DNA of 64,000 nt, taken from contig NZ_JAHKSN010000021.1 in the NCBI RefSeq assembly GCF_018863415.1, positions 27,520 to 91,519 of the forward strand. The letters are read 5' to 3'. The stretch's first letter is position 1, and the number at the start of each line of letters is the position of its first letter. The DNA comes from Deinococcus aestuarii (GTDB taxonomy: Bacteria > Deinococcota > Deinococci > Deinococcales > Deinococcaceae). Positions 54,056-61,613 of this stretch are shown one piece after another. Made by a program: the position numbers and the translations under genes. A model generated the notes under the pieces. The model saw nothing but the letters and a program-made list of their open reading frames with translations. It was not told where the DNA came from and did no database searches.

Positions 54056-54085
54056 CGGCCGTCGCCAGGGCGGGACGCTGGGGCG

Positions 54086-54319
54086 GTGCCCAGTACCAAA
54101 CGTCCTCCCAGCGCCGACCGGATCGTCTTCGGCTCGAGGCTGAGAGCCGAGCGTCATCGGCGCGGGCTGACCCTCGAGGACGTCGCCGCCCTCGCGGACA
54201 TGAACTGGTCGTACATCGCGGGCCTGGAGCGGGGCGAACGCAACGTCTCGATCGACAACATGTCCGCCCTGGCGGGGGCGCTCGGGATGCCCCTCTGGGA
54301 GCTGCTGCGTCCCAACTGA
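54086..54319 (+). CDS. Xre-family HTH regulator
   Basis: This encodes 77 residues, essentially one Xre helix-turn-helix (GSRLRAERHRRGLTLEDVAA, then NWSYIAGLERGERNVSIDNM) with a short tail. It has no toxin partner. The GTG is the first in-frame start. The divergent arrangement and the palindromes upstream suggest that it represses itself and the secreted-protein gene. Confidence 0.85.
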   Translation: MPSTKRPPSADRIVFGSRLRAERHRRGLTLEDVAALADMNWSYIAGLERGERNVSIDNMSALAGALGMPLWELLRPN

Positions 54320-54999
54320 TCTGCGGCGGCGTTCTGAACGACCAGCGTGCCTGGTCCCGGGAACGGCGCGAGGTGGGACTGGGGAGCATTTATTTGTCCG
54401 CTCATGTCCACGCCATCCGGGAGGATGTTCGGCACGACCAGCCATCGGGAACTGGCTGAATCAGCCTTTGACGGGAAGGTGAGCGTTGGAGGCGAGGTAC
54501 GGGATCAGCTCATCCGGGGAGAAGAACAGGTCGGCGTACTCCTGCTGAGCGGTGACGGCCTTGACGAAGCCTTCGTGGGTCTCTATCCCCACGGCGTACG
54601 TGTGCGCGTTCTCATCACATCTACCCTGAAACAACCGTTGGGGCTTTCCATCCCATCCGGGACGAAATCCACCCGGCATACCTATTGCACCCTTTCGGGC
54701 TCCAGAAGCCGTCGGGTTGGGCAGCAAAACACCGAGTTCAGGAACAGCACCTGCGGCGGCACGAGCGGCTCCGGTCCGGAGGCGCGTCGCTGGAGGTGGC
54801 TGGGACCCAGGTAGATGCCCCGTGGATTCTGGCAGCGTCTCCCAGGCAAGAACTTCCGGTTGTCGTCTCCATCGTGCAGCCAGACCCGGATTTCGGGGAC
54901 CGCAAAGAGAAGGGGCAGCGCCTGCTGGATACCGTGCTGCATGACGTCATGAACCACGCGAGCCGCTTGCGCGTGCTCAGTTCCCGAGGAGGTTTCGTC
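54320..54999. other. Mostly non-coding stretch
   Basis: About 680 bases with at most one small minus-strand gene (54461-54679). The remainder is rich in short overlapping frames without protein character. No RNA gene or array recognised. Confidence 0.35.
54461..54679 (-). CDS. Small hypothetical protein
   Basis: This encodes 72 residues beginning MPGGFRPGWDGKPQRLFQGR and ending in YLASNAHLPVKG. The last 45 residues (NAHTYAVGIETHEGFVKAV, then EYADLFFSPDELI) look protein-like, with a hydrophobic and acidic balance unlike shadow frames. The start lacks a good ribosome site and the frame stays open upstream, so it may be the 3' end of a decayed larger gene. Confidence 0.35.
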   Translation of the reverse strand: MPGGFRPGWDGKPQRLFQGRCDENAHTYAVGIETHEGFVKAVTAQQEYADLFFSPDELIPYLASNAHLPVKG

Positions 55000-55374
55000 T
55001 CACGCCCCATCCGGGCCGCGCTGACACACTTCAGTCAGGGAGTGAAGACCACCGTCGGTCCGCAGCACGGTCACCGGTTCAGGGTACTTGTCGGCGTTCC
55101 GCTGCATCTTCCGGTTCACGGCCTCGGCGATGTCGATGTTGAGCTGGTCGGCGATCTGGATCAGGTAGATCAGAACGTCGGCCACCTCCTCCTGCACGCC
55201 TTCCGGATCGGCAGGGCGAAACGACTCGTCTTCCGTGAGCCACTGAAAATGCTCTACCAGCTCGGCGACCTCCACGGTCAGGGCCATCACCAGGCTCTTG
55301 GGGTTGTGGTGACGCCCCCAGCCGCGGCGCGCCGAGAACCGGCGAAGGTCCTGTTGCAGTGCCTCTACGTCCAT
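55000..55374 (-). CDS. MazG-like nucleotide pyrophosphohydrolase
   Basis: This encodes about 124 residues in a single MazG-fold domain. The metal-binding acidic motif is seen as TVEVAELVEHFQWL (ExxE) and EEVADVLIYLI (ExxD), matching the dCTPase/RS21-C6 type of house-cleaning enzyme that hydrolyses NTPs or dNTPs to NMP and PPi. Phage-defence islands use such enzymes to deplete nucleotides. The ATG at 55374 is preferred to the GTG at 55383. It follows the EVE gene after 43 bases on the same strand and is the last gene of the operon starting at 58421. Confidence 0.9.
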   Translation of the reverse strand: MDVEALQQDLRRFSARRGWGRHHNPKSLVMALTVEVAELVEHFQWLTEDESFRPADPEGVQEEVADVLIYLIQIADQLNIDIAEAVNRKMQRNADKYPEPVTVLRTDGGLHSLTEVCQRGPDGA

Positions 55375-55417
55375 AACTGACACATTTTCATACCCCTATG
55401 AGCGCCCTGCACAGGGC

Positions 55418-55867
55418 CTAGCTCGACAACCAACTGTTCAAGGCCTCCCACTCGTCTGCCGTCACGGCGAAGTTCGTGCCCCGGGGCTGACGAAGAATCG
55501 CCAGCCTGTTCAGCGCCACATCGAACTCCAGGTACTTCTTGTACAGGGGACGGTCGAGCAGCACCCGGCTGTAGCGCACCTCGACGCGCGGCCAGACCTG
55601 GTGGCCGCCCGCGGACTTCCAGTACTGCCGCCCCACGGTAGAGTCCGGCTGGTCCACCGGGGCGCTGATCACCTCACCTACCGCGTAGATGCCAGACTCC
55701 CGGCCCGAGATCCACACCAGCACGCGGTCGCCCACCTTGACCTTGGACGCGTGCTGGCGAAGGTTCCACAGCTCCACCCGCTCGGTGGCCAGCGACGCGG
55801 CGATGTCGTACTCCCGGGGGTTGGCCTGAAAAATCCAGGTGGCTGGCGCCGTCGTCTCCTCCTGCAC
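55418..55867 (-). CDS. EVE-domain protein
   Basis: This encodes 149 residues, one EVE domain of the PUA-like fold (WIFQANPREYDI, VKVGDRVLVWISGRESGIYAVGEV, then RVEVRYSRVLLDRP). EVE domains read modified bases in DNA or RNA and are frequent in restriction and toxin islands. The GTG start shares one base with the TAG stop of the methyltransferase gene, so they are co-translated. A methyltransferase next to a modified-base reader suggests a functional pair. Confidence 0.88.
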   Translation of the reverse strand: MQEETTAPATWIFQANPREYDIAASLATERVELWNLRQHASKVKVGDRVLVWISGRESGIYAVGEVISAPVDQPDSTVGRQYWKSAGGHQVWPRVEVRYSRVLLDRPLYKKYLEFDVALNRLAILRQPRGTNFAVTADEWEALNSWLSS

Positions 55868-56682
55868 TAGGACGCCACCGGTGTGGAGTGCACGCGTCGC
55901 CCGTCACTCCGGATGTAGCGGGGGTAGGGGGGCGCGACGGACCGCCCGTAGAAATGGGCGATCTCGTGGTGGTCCACGTCCCGGCCCTGCCACGGCAGGC
56001 GTGCCCGGTGTCCCCCGCGTGCCCGAAGGGTGAGCAGCGCAGAGCGCAACTGCGGGTCGTCGTCGAGGTGGTAGCCGTGGCACTCACAGAGCATTTCCAC
56101 GGTGTCCCAGCCGTGCGCCTCGGCGAAATCCGTGGTGCGCGCGGCGGCATCCTGAGTCCAGGGCCGTTGGGGATCGCAGGGCAGCACGACATGGCCCAGC
56201 GACCCCGGGGCGCTCGCCATCTCCATGGCCCGGCCCATGAACAGCCGGACGCTCTCGCCGCCGTTGCTCATGCCGTAGGGCGGGTTCGTGTAGAACGCGT
56301 CAAAAGCGCCCACGAGGTGGGCGGGCACCGCGTCGAAGGCGTTGTACAGCTCGGCGGTCAGCAGGTGAGAGAAACCGTACTCCGCCGCGACCTGCCGGGC
56401 CCGCTCGACCAGACGTTCGTCAAAGTCGAGCAGGTGCATGCTCCTGGGTGCCGGCACGAGACCACGGGAGGCGAACATCCCGGTGAGCACACTGACGCCG
56501 TCATGGTCGCCCATGAAGACGACGCGCCGATCAGCCAGCCGCGGCGCCACAGCCTTGACGCTCTCCACAAGGTCCACGCCCACCATCGGAATCTGGTCGA
56601 ACTCGCGCAGGGACGCGGGCCGTGTGGCTTCCCAGCGCCTCAGCAGCGTTGTTTCCGTCGAATGCTGGGTCTCAGGCGTCAT
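55867..56682 (-). CDS. SAM-dependent methyltransferase-like protein (DUF43/BpsA-like)
   Basis: This encodes 271 residues with a class I Rossmann core: VVFMGDHDGVSV (motif I region), HLLDFDERLVERAR (motif II) and the TNPPYGMSNGGESV box that could act as an NPPY catalytic motif. The layout resembles DUF43, the N4-bis(aminopropyl)spermidine synthases, but the NPPY is also like N6-adenine or N4-cytosine DNA methylases; the substrate is open. The ATG at 56682 overlaps the ImmA-like stop (ATGA), and its stop overlaps the EVE start, so it is embedded in the operon. Confidence 0.8.
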   Translation of the reverse strand: MTPETQHSTETTLLRRWEATRPASLREFDQIPMVGVDLVESVKAVAPRLADRRVVFMGDHDGVSVLTGMFASRGLVPAPRSMHLLDFDERLVERARQVAAEYGFSHLLTAELYNAFDAVPAHLVGAFDAFYTNPPYGMSNGGESVRLFMGRAMEMASAPGSLGHVVLPCDPQRPWTQDAAARTTDFAEAHGWDTVEMLCECHGYHLDDDPQLRSALLTLRARGGHRARLPWQGRDVDHHEIAHFYGRSVAPPYPRYIRSDGRRVHSTPVAS

Positions 56683-57209
56683 GCGGCATTCCTCCCCTGG
56701 TAGTGGCGCCACAGGCCCAGGACCTTGACGCGCATCTCGAACAACTCCGTGCTCACTCCGTACTCGCGGGCCACGTCGGCGGCCGCGCGGTTCTTGTACA
56801 CCGCCTTGGCCACGACGACGGCCGGCAGCAGCGCGGCGGCCCCGGTCTGGTAGGCCTCCGACTCGACGGCGTTGGTGTGTTGCCGCCCCTGACCGTCCCA
56901 CTCCTCCACCGGATGCCGGTAGTGCAGGTGGCACAACTCCTCGAGCAGGGTGATGGTCCGGCGCTCCGGGGCCATGCTCCGGTTGAGCACGATCACGGGG
57001 CGGCCCCCGCGCATGGTGACCATGCCCGAGAAGTCGCTGGGGTCGACGTCCACGGGAAGGTACTCGATGCGGGCGCCAAAGACCACCGCCAGGGCAAAAG
57101 GGTCCAGTGGCCCGTCCGGACCGGCTCCCACCCGTGCGCGCAGCGTATCGGCGTTCCTTTGAAGATGTTCAAGGTAGTCGTGCGTGAACGGTGGGTCGGT
57201 CTTGGCCAT
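56679..57209 (-). CDS. ImmA/IrrE-like zinc peptidase, active site variant
   Basis: This encodes 176 residues. The fold follows ImmA/IrrE (IEYLPVDVDPSDFSGMVTMR, RPVIVLNRSM, then TLLEELCHLHY and a later VESEAYQTGAAALLPA). The usual HExxH zinc motif reads E90-E91-L-C-H94, so the first His is Glu; either the metal site differs or the peptidase is weak. Relatives cleave cognate Xre repressors, as IrrE (PprI) does with DdrO in Deinococcus, and the Xre partner lies immediately upstream. A good ribosome site (GGAG, eight bases) precedes the ATG. Confidence 0.85.
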   Translation of the reverse strand: MAKTDPPFTHDYLEHLQRNADTLRARVGAGPDGPLDPFALAVVFGARIEYLPVDVDPSDFSGMVTMRGGRPVIVLNRSMAPERRTITLLEELCHLHYRHPVEEWDGQGRQHTNAVESEAYQTGAAALLPAVVVAKAVYKNRAAADVAREYGVSTELFEMRVKVLGLWRHYQGRNAA

Positions 57210-57213
57210 AGGG

Positions 57214-57858
57214 CTACTCCTGTCTCGTCGCCGGAACGTCGTCGTCGGAAAGCGAATTCAGCAGGTGGTTCAGGGCGTGGGCGATCTGGCGCGACTTTTC
57301 AGGCGACAGATTCTTCTTGGCCCGGAAATTTCCCGCGATGCGGTACAGCTCGCTGTCCACCTCTGAGCCGGCGACAGACACGCCGTGGGGCTCAAAGGGG
57401 ATGGTGTAGGCGGCGCCCTCCGCCCCGGGGATGAGGACCGGCCGCTCTTCCACGATGCGCAGCGAAACCCCCAGGGCGTCGAGGATCGCCTGGGCCCGGT
57501 CGACACCCACCTTGGCGTATTCGTTGCGCTCGTCGCGGGAGACCTGTGCCTCGGAGACCCCCAGGCGCTCGGCCAGCTCCTTCTGTGAGAGCCCACGGGC
57601 GATGCGGGCATGAACCAGCCAGCGCCCGATGTGCTTGAGGTCGTCCAGGGGGGCCAGGTGGCCGTTCTTGGCGTTCAGGTAGGCGGCCGCATCCTCCTCC
57701 AGGCCCAGCAGGAAACTCTCGGTGGCCTGGAGGGCGATGTCGGCGGCCTCCGCGGGAACGCCCTGCTCCTGGAAGCTGGCCCGCTGGGCGTGGAAGTGGG
57801 CCCGGCCCTCCTCGATCTGCTGGAGGACCCGCTTGTACTCTGCGTCGTTCCTGATCAT
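57214..57858 (-). CDS. Xre-family regulator paired with an ImmA/IrrE-like protease
   Basis: This encodes 214 residues. A helical N-terminus (about 1-75) precedes an Xre HTH (LVHARIARGLSQKELAERLG, then VSEAQVSRDERNEYAK) and a C-terminal domain. The downstream ImmA-like gene starts four bases after its stop, the standard repressor-protease arrangement. It could switch off the operon until cleaved. The ATG overlaps the upstream DUF6932 stop (ATGA). A long palindrome sits before the operon start and is its likely target. Confidence 0.88.
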   Translation of the reverse strand: MIRNDAEYKRVLQQIEEGRAHFHAQRASFQEQGVPAEAADIALQATESFLLGLEEDAAAYLNAKNGHLAPLDDLKHIGRWLVHARIARGLSQKELAERLGVSEAQVSRDERNEYAKVGVDRAQAILDALGVSLRIVEERPVLIPGAEGAAYTIPFEPHGVSVAGSEVDSELYRIAGNFRAKKNLSPEKSRQIAHALNHLLNSLSDDDVPATRQE

Positions 57859-58421
57859 TGCACTCCTCCTTGTGGTTGAACCACGACCAGAACGCCCTTG
57901 GGTTCATACGTGCCGCGCTGCTGCCGAAAAGCGGCCGGGAAGAGCTGGGGATGCCCGTGCCGACTGGGGATGCCGGAGGGCTGCCCCACATGCGGGTACA
58001 ACTCCACGTGGTGGCGATGCCACATCGGTAACTGACGTTTCCCGGTGGCGGCGTCCAGCGTTCGCCGGTCCGGATTCCAGTCCCAGAGGCGCGCGGGATC
58101 ACCGTCGTTGAGCCGTCCCACGAGCGCGGCCAGCTCACGAATGTCGCACTCAAAGTAGCCGTCGATGTCGCTGGGCCGGTCTTTGGCCTCGACGAAGGAG
58201 CCGTCGAGCACCACCGTGGTGACCCCGGCCGCCCACAACTGCCGTACCATCACCTCGCAGTGGTCGACCAGCGTCCGGCGCCAGTCCACATCCCATGTCA
58301 CGCTCGAACCGTCACCCCGGACGAGATGAGAGTCCCGGATCTGGTCGAAGGTGACATGGTAGTCACCCGCCGGCAGCAGGCCGCGCTGGTCGAAGTTCGG
58401 GATAGGGTCGATCGGCGGCAT
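57855..58421 (-). CDS. DUF6932-type nucleotidyltransferase-like protein
   Basis: This encodes 188 residues. It begins with the family's IPNFDQRGLLPAGDYHVTFD segment and has the core GSFVEAKDRPSDIDGYFE, where GSF and the D-x-D pair resemble the catalytic motif of MNT-fold nucleotidyltransferases. Members of this family often accompany toxin-antitoxin genes. It is the first gene of a six-gene minus operon. The ATG at 58421 has no Shine-Dalgarno; a TAAGAT -10 lies seven bases upstream, which suggests a leaderless message. Confidence 0.75.
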   Translation of the reverse strand: MPPIDPIPNFDQRGLLPAGDYHVTFDQIRDSHLVRGDGSSVTWDVDWRRTLVDHCEVMVRQLWAAGVTTVVLDGSFVEAKDRPSDIDGYFECDIRELAALVGRLNDGDPARLWDWNPDRRTLDAATGKRQLPMWHRHHVELYPHVGQPSGIPSRHGHPQLFPAAFRQQRGTYEPKGVLVVVQPQGGVQ

Positions 58422-58429
58422 ACGACAAT

Positions 58430-58469
58430 CTTAACACATAAGTTCACCAAAATAAACTTGCATGTTAAG
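58430..58469 (-). promoter_or_regulatory. Long nested palindrome, operator of the six-gene operon
   Basis: CTTAACA...TGTTAAG form the outer arms and AAGTT...AACTT the inner arms around an AT-rich centre. The gene-proximal outer arm overlaps the -10 of DUF6932. Binding by the operon's Xre regulator is the obvious hypothesis. Confidence 0.65.
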
Positions 58470-58827
58470 TAGGGTGCGATGCTGAGGAGGATGCTGACGG
58501 GGCGACGTGTTCGACGGTGAGCTCTCAGGTGGGCTCCGCCGCAGATCTTCGTCCCCCCATCTGGTCCAGATGTACGGTGATACCAGGGCCGCGTGCTCAA
58601 GCTGCCGGGCCACGTCGTCGAAGCCCTCCCCTTCACTGACCAGACAAGTGGGGACATGAGTTACCGGCCAAGGTGCCAGCCTCGACGCCGCTCTTACGCG
58701 GGCGCCTACCCTCTTCGGCCGTTGTCACGTCGGTTTCTCCCGTCTGCGCTCCTGGCCTGAACGGGAACGTTTTTGGATGTTTGGCTACTACGCGGAAGCT
58801 TGGAAACCGCCAGGGTCGAGACAGGCC
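58470..58827. other. Gene-free stretch between the operon and rep
   Basis: About 360 bases. No protein-like frame, RNA gene or repeat array seen. It probably holds the 3' end signals of rep. Confidence 0.35.
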
Positions 58828-60237
58828 CTACGGCGAGGCCGGCCGAAACTGCTGGCGCAGGGACGCCAGGAACTCCGGGAGTTGGCCGCGCGCCGCGTAC
58901 GCGCTGGCCTCCCGCACGAGGGAGGTGGCCGAGAGGTCACCCTCCCGGCAGAGGCGTTCGAGTTCCGGCCACTCGCCCTCCCGCAGGCGCCGGAACAGCA
59001 GGGTCCTCAGGGTGGGGGCCGCCGCCGTCCACTGCTCCTCGGGCGGCAGCGAGAGGAGCACCTGCTGCTCGGCCTCGAACTGCTGCTGGGCGGCCTGCTC
59101 CTGGGCCCTGCGGTCGCGCGCCTGGCGCTCCCGGACGCGTTCCGGCTCCTCGGCAGGTGTCGGGCCGACCCCCTCCGGCACCACGTACTTCTCGGGATGT
59201 TCGAGGTAGTCGGCGAGCAGGCCGCCCGGATTGCGCACAGGGGTCGTGCTGACGCTCCGGCGGTGCTCCAGGAAGGTCAGCGCTCCCGGAACGCGGTCCG
59301 GGTACTGCTTGGCCAGGACGTTCGCGCGTGGGGCGGAGACCCCGGCCTCCCGCAGGGCCTGCACCAGCGAGGGGTCCGGGGCGTCGGCCGCCCGGAAGAC
59401 GTAGGTGACGGTGAGCTGACCCCGCCGGCCCTCCGGCCGCACCTCCTCGAGGTAGCCCTGCGCGATCAGCTCCTGATGGGCCTCGTCGAGGGTCCGCAGC
59501 ACCCGGGACGGTTTGCCGTCGCTGATGCCGCAGGCCGCGCGCCAGTCCTCAAGGCCCACCGAGATGCTCTCGGCGCGCACGCCCGTCTCCCGGTAGCGGT
59601 GGGCCTCCAGCAGGCGGTAGAGCGCCCGCGCGGGGGGCTGCTCGATCTGGTGCAGCAGCCGGCCGTCGAGGGCCTGGGTGTAACCTGCCCGGATGCTGGC
59701 GGCGAGCTGGTCCCCGAGCTTGATGCTGAGGGTGGCGTCCGGAACGAGCTGCCGGGCCCGGTCCGCGTCGGGGTCGGCTCCCTCGCTCTGGTCCCAGTAG
59801 GTGATGCGGTCGATCAGGCGCAGCGTCTGGTTGGCCCAGGTCGTCCGGCCGGTGTCGGCCACCCAGCCCTCGCTGACGATGAACCCGGTCGACCACAGCC
59901 GCAGGAGGGACTCGCGCAGCCGGTGGTAGTTCTTGCCGTTGTTGGCGAGGAAGCTGGCCTCCCGCAACTCGTAGGCGCTGGTGTGCAGCCAGTTGTCCTC
60001 GGGCGTGCCCTTGAGGCCGAACAGGGTCTCGATGCCGAGGATGACGTTGGTGTCGCCCCCCCGGGGCCGGCCGTCGGCCGAGCGGCCCTCCACCCGGTAG
60101 CGGCGCTCTCCGATCTGGAATTCGCTGGTCCAGCGGGTCTCCGGACCCAGCCGGGTCTGGATGCTGACGATGCCGAGCCGCGCGATGTTGCGCTCGTCAA
60201 GGAGCGTGACCTGACCCGGTTTTTTGGCTGGTCGCAT
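58828..60237 (-). CDS. Plasmid replication initiator (RepA-like)
   Basis: This encodes 469 residues. Two winged-helix domains are suggested: residues of about 20-200 (LGIVSIQTRLGPETRWTSE, then TSAYELREASFLANNG) and 200-300 (ARALYRLLEAHRY, SISVGLEDWRAACG). A glutamine- and glutamate-rich coiled coil (about 370-420) and a helical tail follow. This layout fits Deinococcus plasmid Rep proteins that bind direct-repeat iterons. The gene starts immediately beside an AT-rich inverted repeat and eight iterons. It should bind the iterons to open the origin and probably represses its own promoter. Confidence 0.85.
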   Translation of the reverse strand: MRPAKKPGQVTLLDERNIARLGIVSIQTRLGPETRWTSEFQIGERRYRVEGRSADGRPRGGDTNVILGIETLFGLKGTPEDNWLHTSAYELREASFLANNGKNYHRLRESLLRLWSTGFIVSEGWVADTGRTTWANQTLRLIDRITYWDQSEGADPDADRARQLVPDATLSIKLGDQLAASIRAGYTQALDGRLLHQIEQPPARALYRLLEAHRYRETGVRAESISVGLEDWRAACGISDGKPSRVLRTLDEAHQELIAQGYLEEVRPEGRRGQLTVTYVFRAADAPDPSLVQALREAGVSAPRANVLAKQYPDRVPGALTFLEHRRSVSTTPVRNPGGLLADYLEHPEKYVVPEGVGPTPAEEPERVRERQARDRRAQEQAAQQQFEAEQQVLLSLPPEEQWTAAAPTLRTLLFRRLREGEWPELERLCREGDLSATSLVREASAYAARGQLPEFLASLRQQFRPASP

Positions 60238-60240
60238 GGG

Positions 60241-60279
60241 TGTTGTTCCTTTCTGTTTAAAAGATATAAAAGAACAACA
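60241..60279 (-). promoter_or_regulatory. Inverted repeat and promoter region of rep
   Basis: TGTTGTTC (60241-60248) and GAACAACA (60272-60279) are perfect 8-bp arms around 23 AT-rich bases with a TATA-like core. Rep autoregulation or helix opening could occur here. Confidence 0.55.
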
Positions 60280-60328
60280 ACAAGCGCAGGCGTCTCCCCC
60301 CGCCAGGACGGTGTTTTCCGTCCCGAAC

Positions 60329-60713
60329 GGACCAAAGGTATCGCTAGTTCCGGGGGAAACGGACCAAAGGTATCGCTAGTTCTGGGGGGGAAGGGGCCAA
60401 AGGTATCGCTGTGGATAACTTTGGCCGCGAAAACACGCCGTAGCGCAAAGAACATCGCCTCAGCCGACAGAAACCCCCAGAACGGACCAAAGGTATCGCT
60501 AGGCTCCCCGTTCGCGTGGGACCAAAGGTATCGCTACCCGTGGCGAAAACGGACCAAAGGTATCGCTACCAGGAAATGTCGCTGTAGAGCACCTTTTCTC
60601 CCCTCAGACCTGGGACGGACCAAAGGTGTCGCTACGGTGCCGCCCCATCGGCCGACCGTAAGCCGGGCAATTTCGGGGGTCTTCGGTGCCGGTTCGGACC
60701 AAAGGTATCGCTA
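60329..60713. repeat. Replication origin with eight iterons and a DnaA box
   Basis: The 18-base sequence GGACCAAAGGTATCGCTA occurs exactly or with one or two changes at 60329, 60361, 60394, 60484, 60519, 60551, 60617 and 60696. Several spacings are 32-35 bases, about three helical turns. A perfect DnaA box (TTATCCACA on the minus strand) lies at 60410-60418 between copies three and four. Together with rep and parAB this is the plasmid origin. Confidence 0.93.
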
Positions 60714-60785
60714 TCCGCCGGGCCGCTTTTGCCTGACCTGTGGTGGGGCGCTGTGGCGCGCGGCCGCCGGGCCGGAGTGACGTTA

Positions 60786-60799
60786 GAATCACGTGATTC
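60786..60799. promoter_or_regulatory. parS-like palindrome upstream of parA
   Basis: GAATCACGTGATTC is a perfect 14-base palindrome whose core TCACGTGA is the core of the universal parS site (GTTTCACGTGAAAC). It lies 20 bases before the parA ATG and is probably the plasmid centromere, or a ParB/ParA operator. Confidence 0.6.
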
Positions 60800-60818
60800 C
60801 AGAACGGCAGGAGAAGCC

Positions 60819-61613
60819 ATGACCCTGATCACCACCATCCACAGCTACGCAGGCGGCGTGGCCAAGAGCGCCACGGCGCGTGACCTGAGCACCGCCCTGG
60901 CCCTCCTGGGCCACCGGGTGCTGCTGATCGACGCCGACCACCAGGCCGACCTGAGCGTGAGCCTCGGCGTGGATGTCGACGAGCAGTTCGAGAACGCGGA
61001 CGACTCGTTCGCCTGCACCGTCGGACCCGCGGTGCTGGGCACGGGGGCGCTGCCCCGGCCTCGTCCGACCTTCGGCTTCGACCTGATCCCCAGCAGCATC
61101 ACCCTCTACAACCTGGAAAAGGAACTGAAGGCCGACGTGAGCATGGTCGTCGGCCTGCGGTACGCGCTGGAGGAGGTGCGGGCGGCCGGGGAGTACGACT
61201 TCGTCTTCATCGACACCAACCCCACCCTGGGGGACATGGCCACGCTGGCCCTGCTGGCGGCCGACCGGGTGCTGCTGCCTATCCCGCCCAACCGCAAGGG
61301 GCTGCGGGCGGGCACCTTCATCCGCTCCCGGGTGGAGAAGGGGCACTACCACCGCCTCAACCCCGGGCTGCGGGTGCTGCCGCCCGTGATCACCCAGGCC
61401 CCGAACACCGTGCTCGCCCGGCGGTACATGGGGGAGATCACGGAACAGTTCGGGAGCACGCTCGGTGTGATCAAGCAGCGCCCGGGGCTCTACCCCACGG
61501 CGATGGAACGGGCCGTCCCGGTGCCCCAACTCGACCAGGGGGAGGGTCGGGCCGAGGTGATGGCGGTGGCGGAGCGCTTTCTCAGGGAGGTGGGGGGCGA
61601 CCATGGCGCGTGA
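60819..61613 (+). CDS. parA: ParA-type partition ATPase
   Basis: This encodes 264 residues. The deviant Walker A box reads YAGGVAKSA instead of KGGVGKTT: the catalytic Lys remains, but the signature Lys and one Gly are changed. RVLLIDADHQADLSVSLG and FVFIDTNPTLGDMATL give the remaining ATPase motifs. It would drive plasmid segregation together with ParB by an ATP-dependent gradient on the nucleoid. The start with AGGAGA upstream is chosen over the longer GTG-like reading at 60729. The stop overlaps the parB start. Confidence 0.92.
   Translation: MTLITTIHSYAGGVAKSATARDLSTALALLGHRVLLIDADHQADLSVSLGVDVDEQFENADDSFACTVGPAVLGTGALPRPRPTFGFDLIPSSITLYNLEKELKADVSMVVGLRYALEEVRAAGEYDFVFIDTNPTLGDMATLALLAADRVLLPIPPNRKGLRAGTFIRSRVEKGHYHRLNPGLRVLPPVITQAPNTVLARRYMGEITEQFGSTLGVIKQRPGLYPTAMERAVPVPQLDQGEGRAEVMAVAERFLREVGGDHGA

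Noticed and set aside
60329..60713. CRISPR array
   Set aside because: The 18-base repeats are unequally spaced, partly degenerate and lie between rep and parA with a DnaA box; they are iterons.
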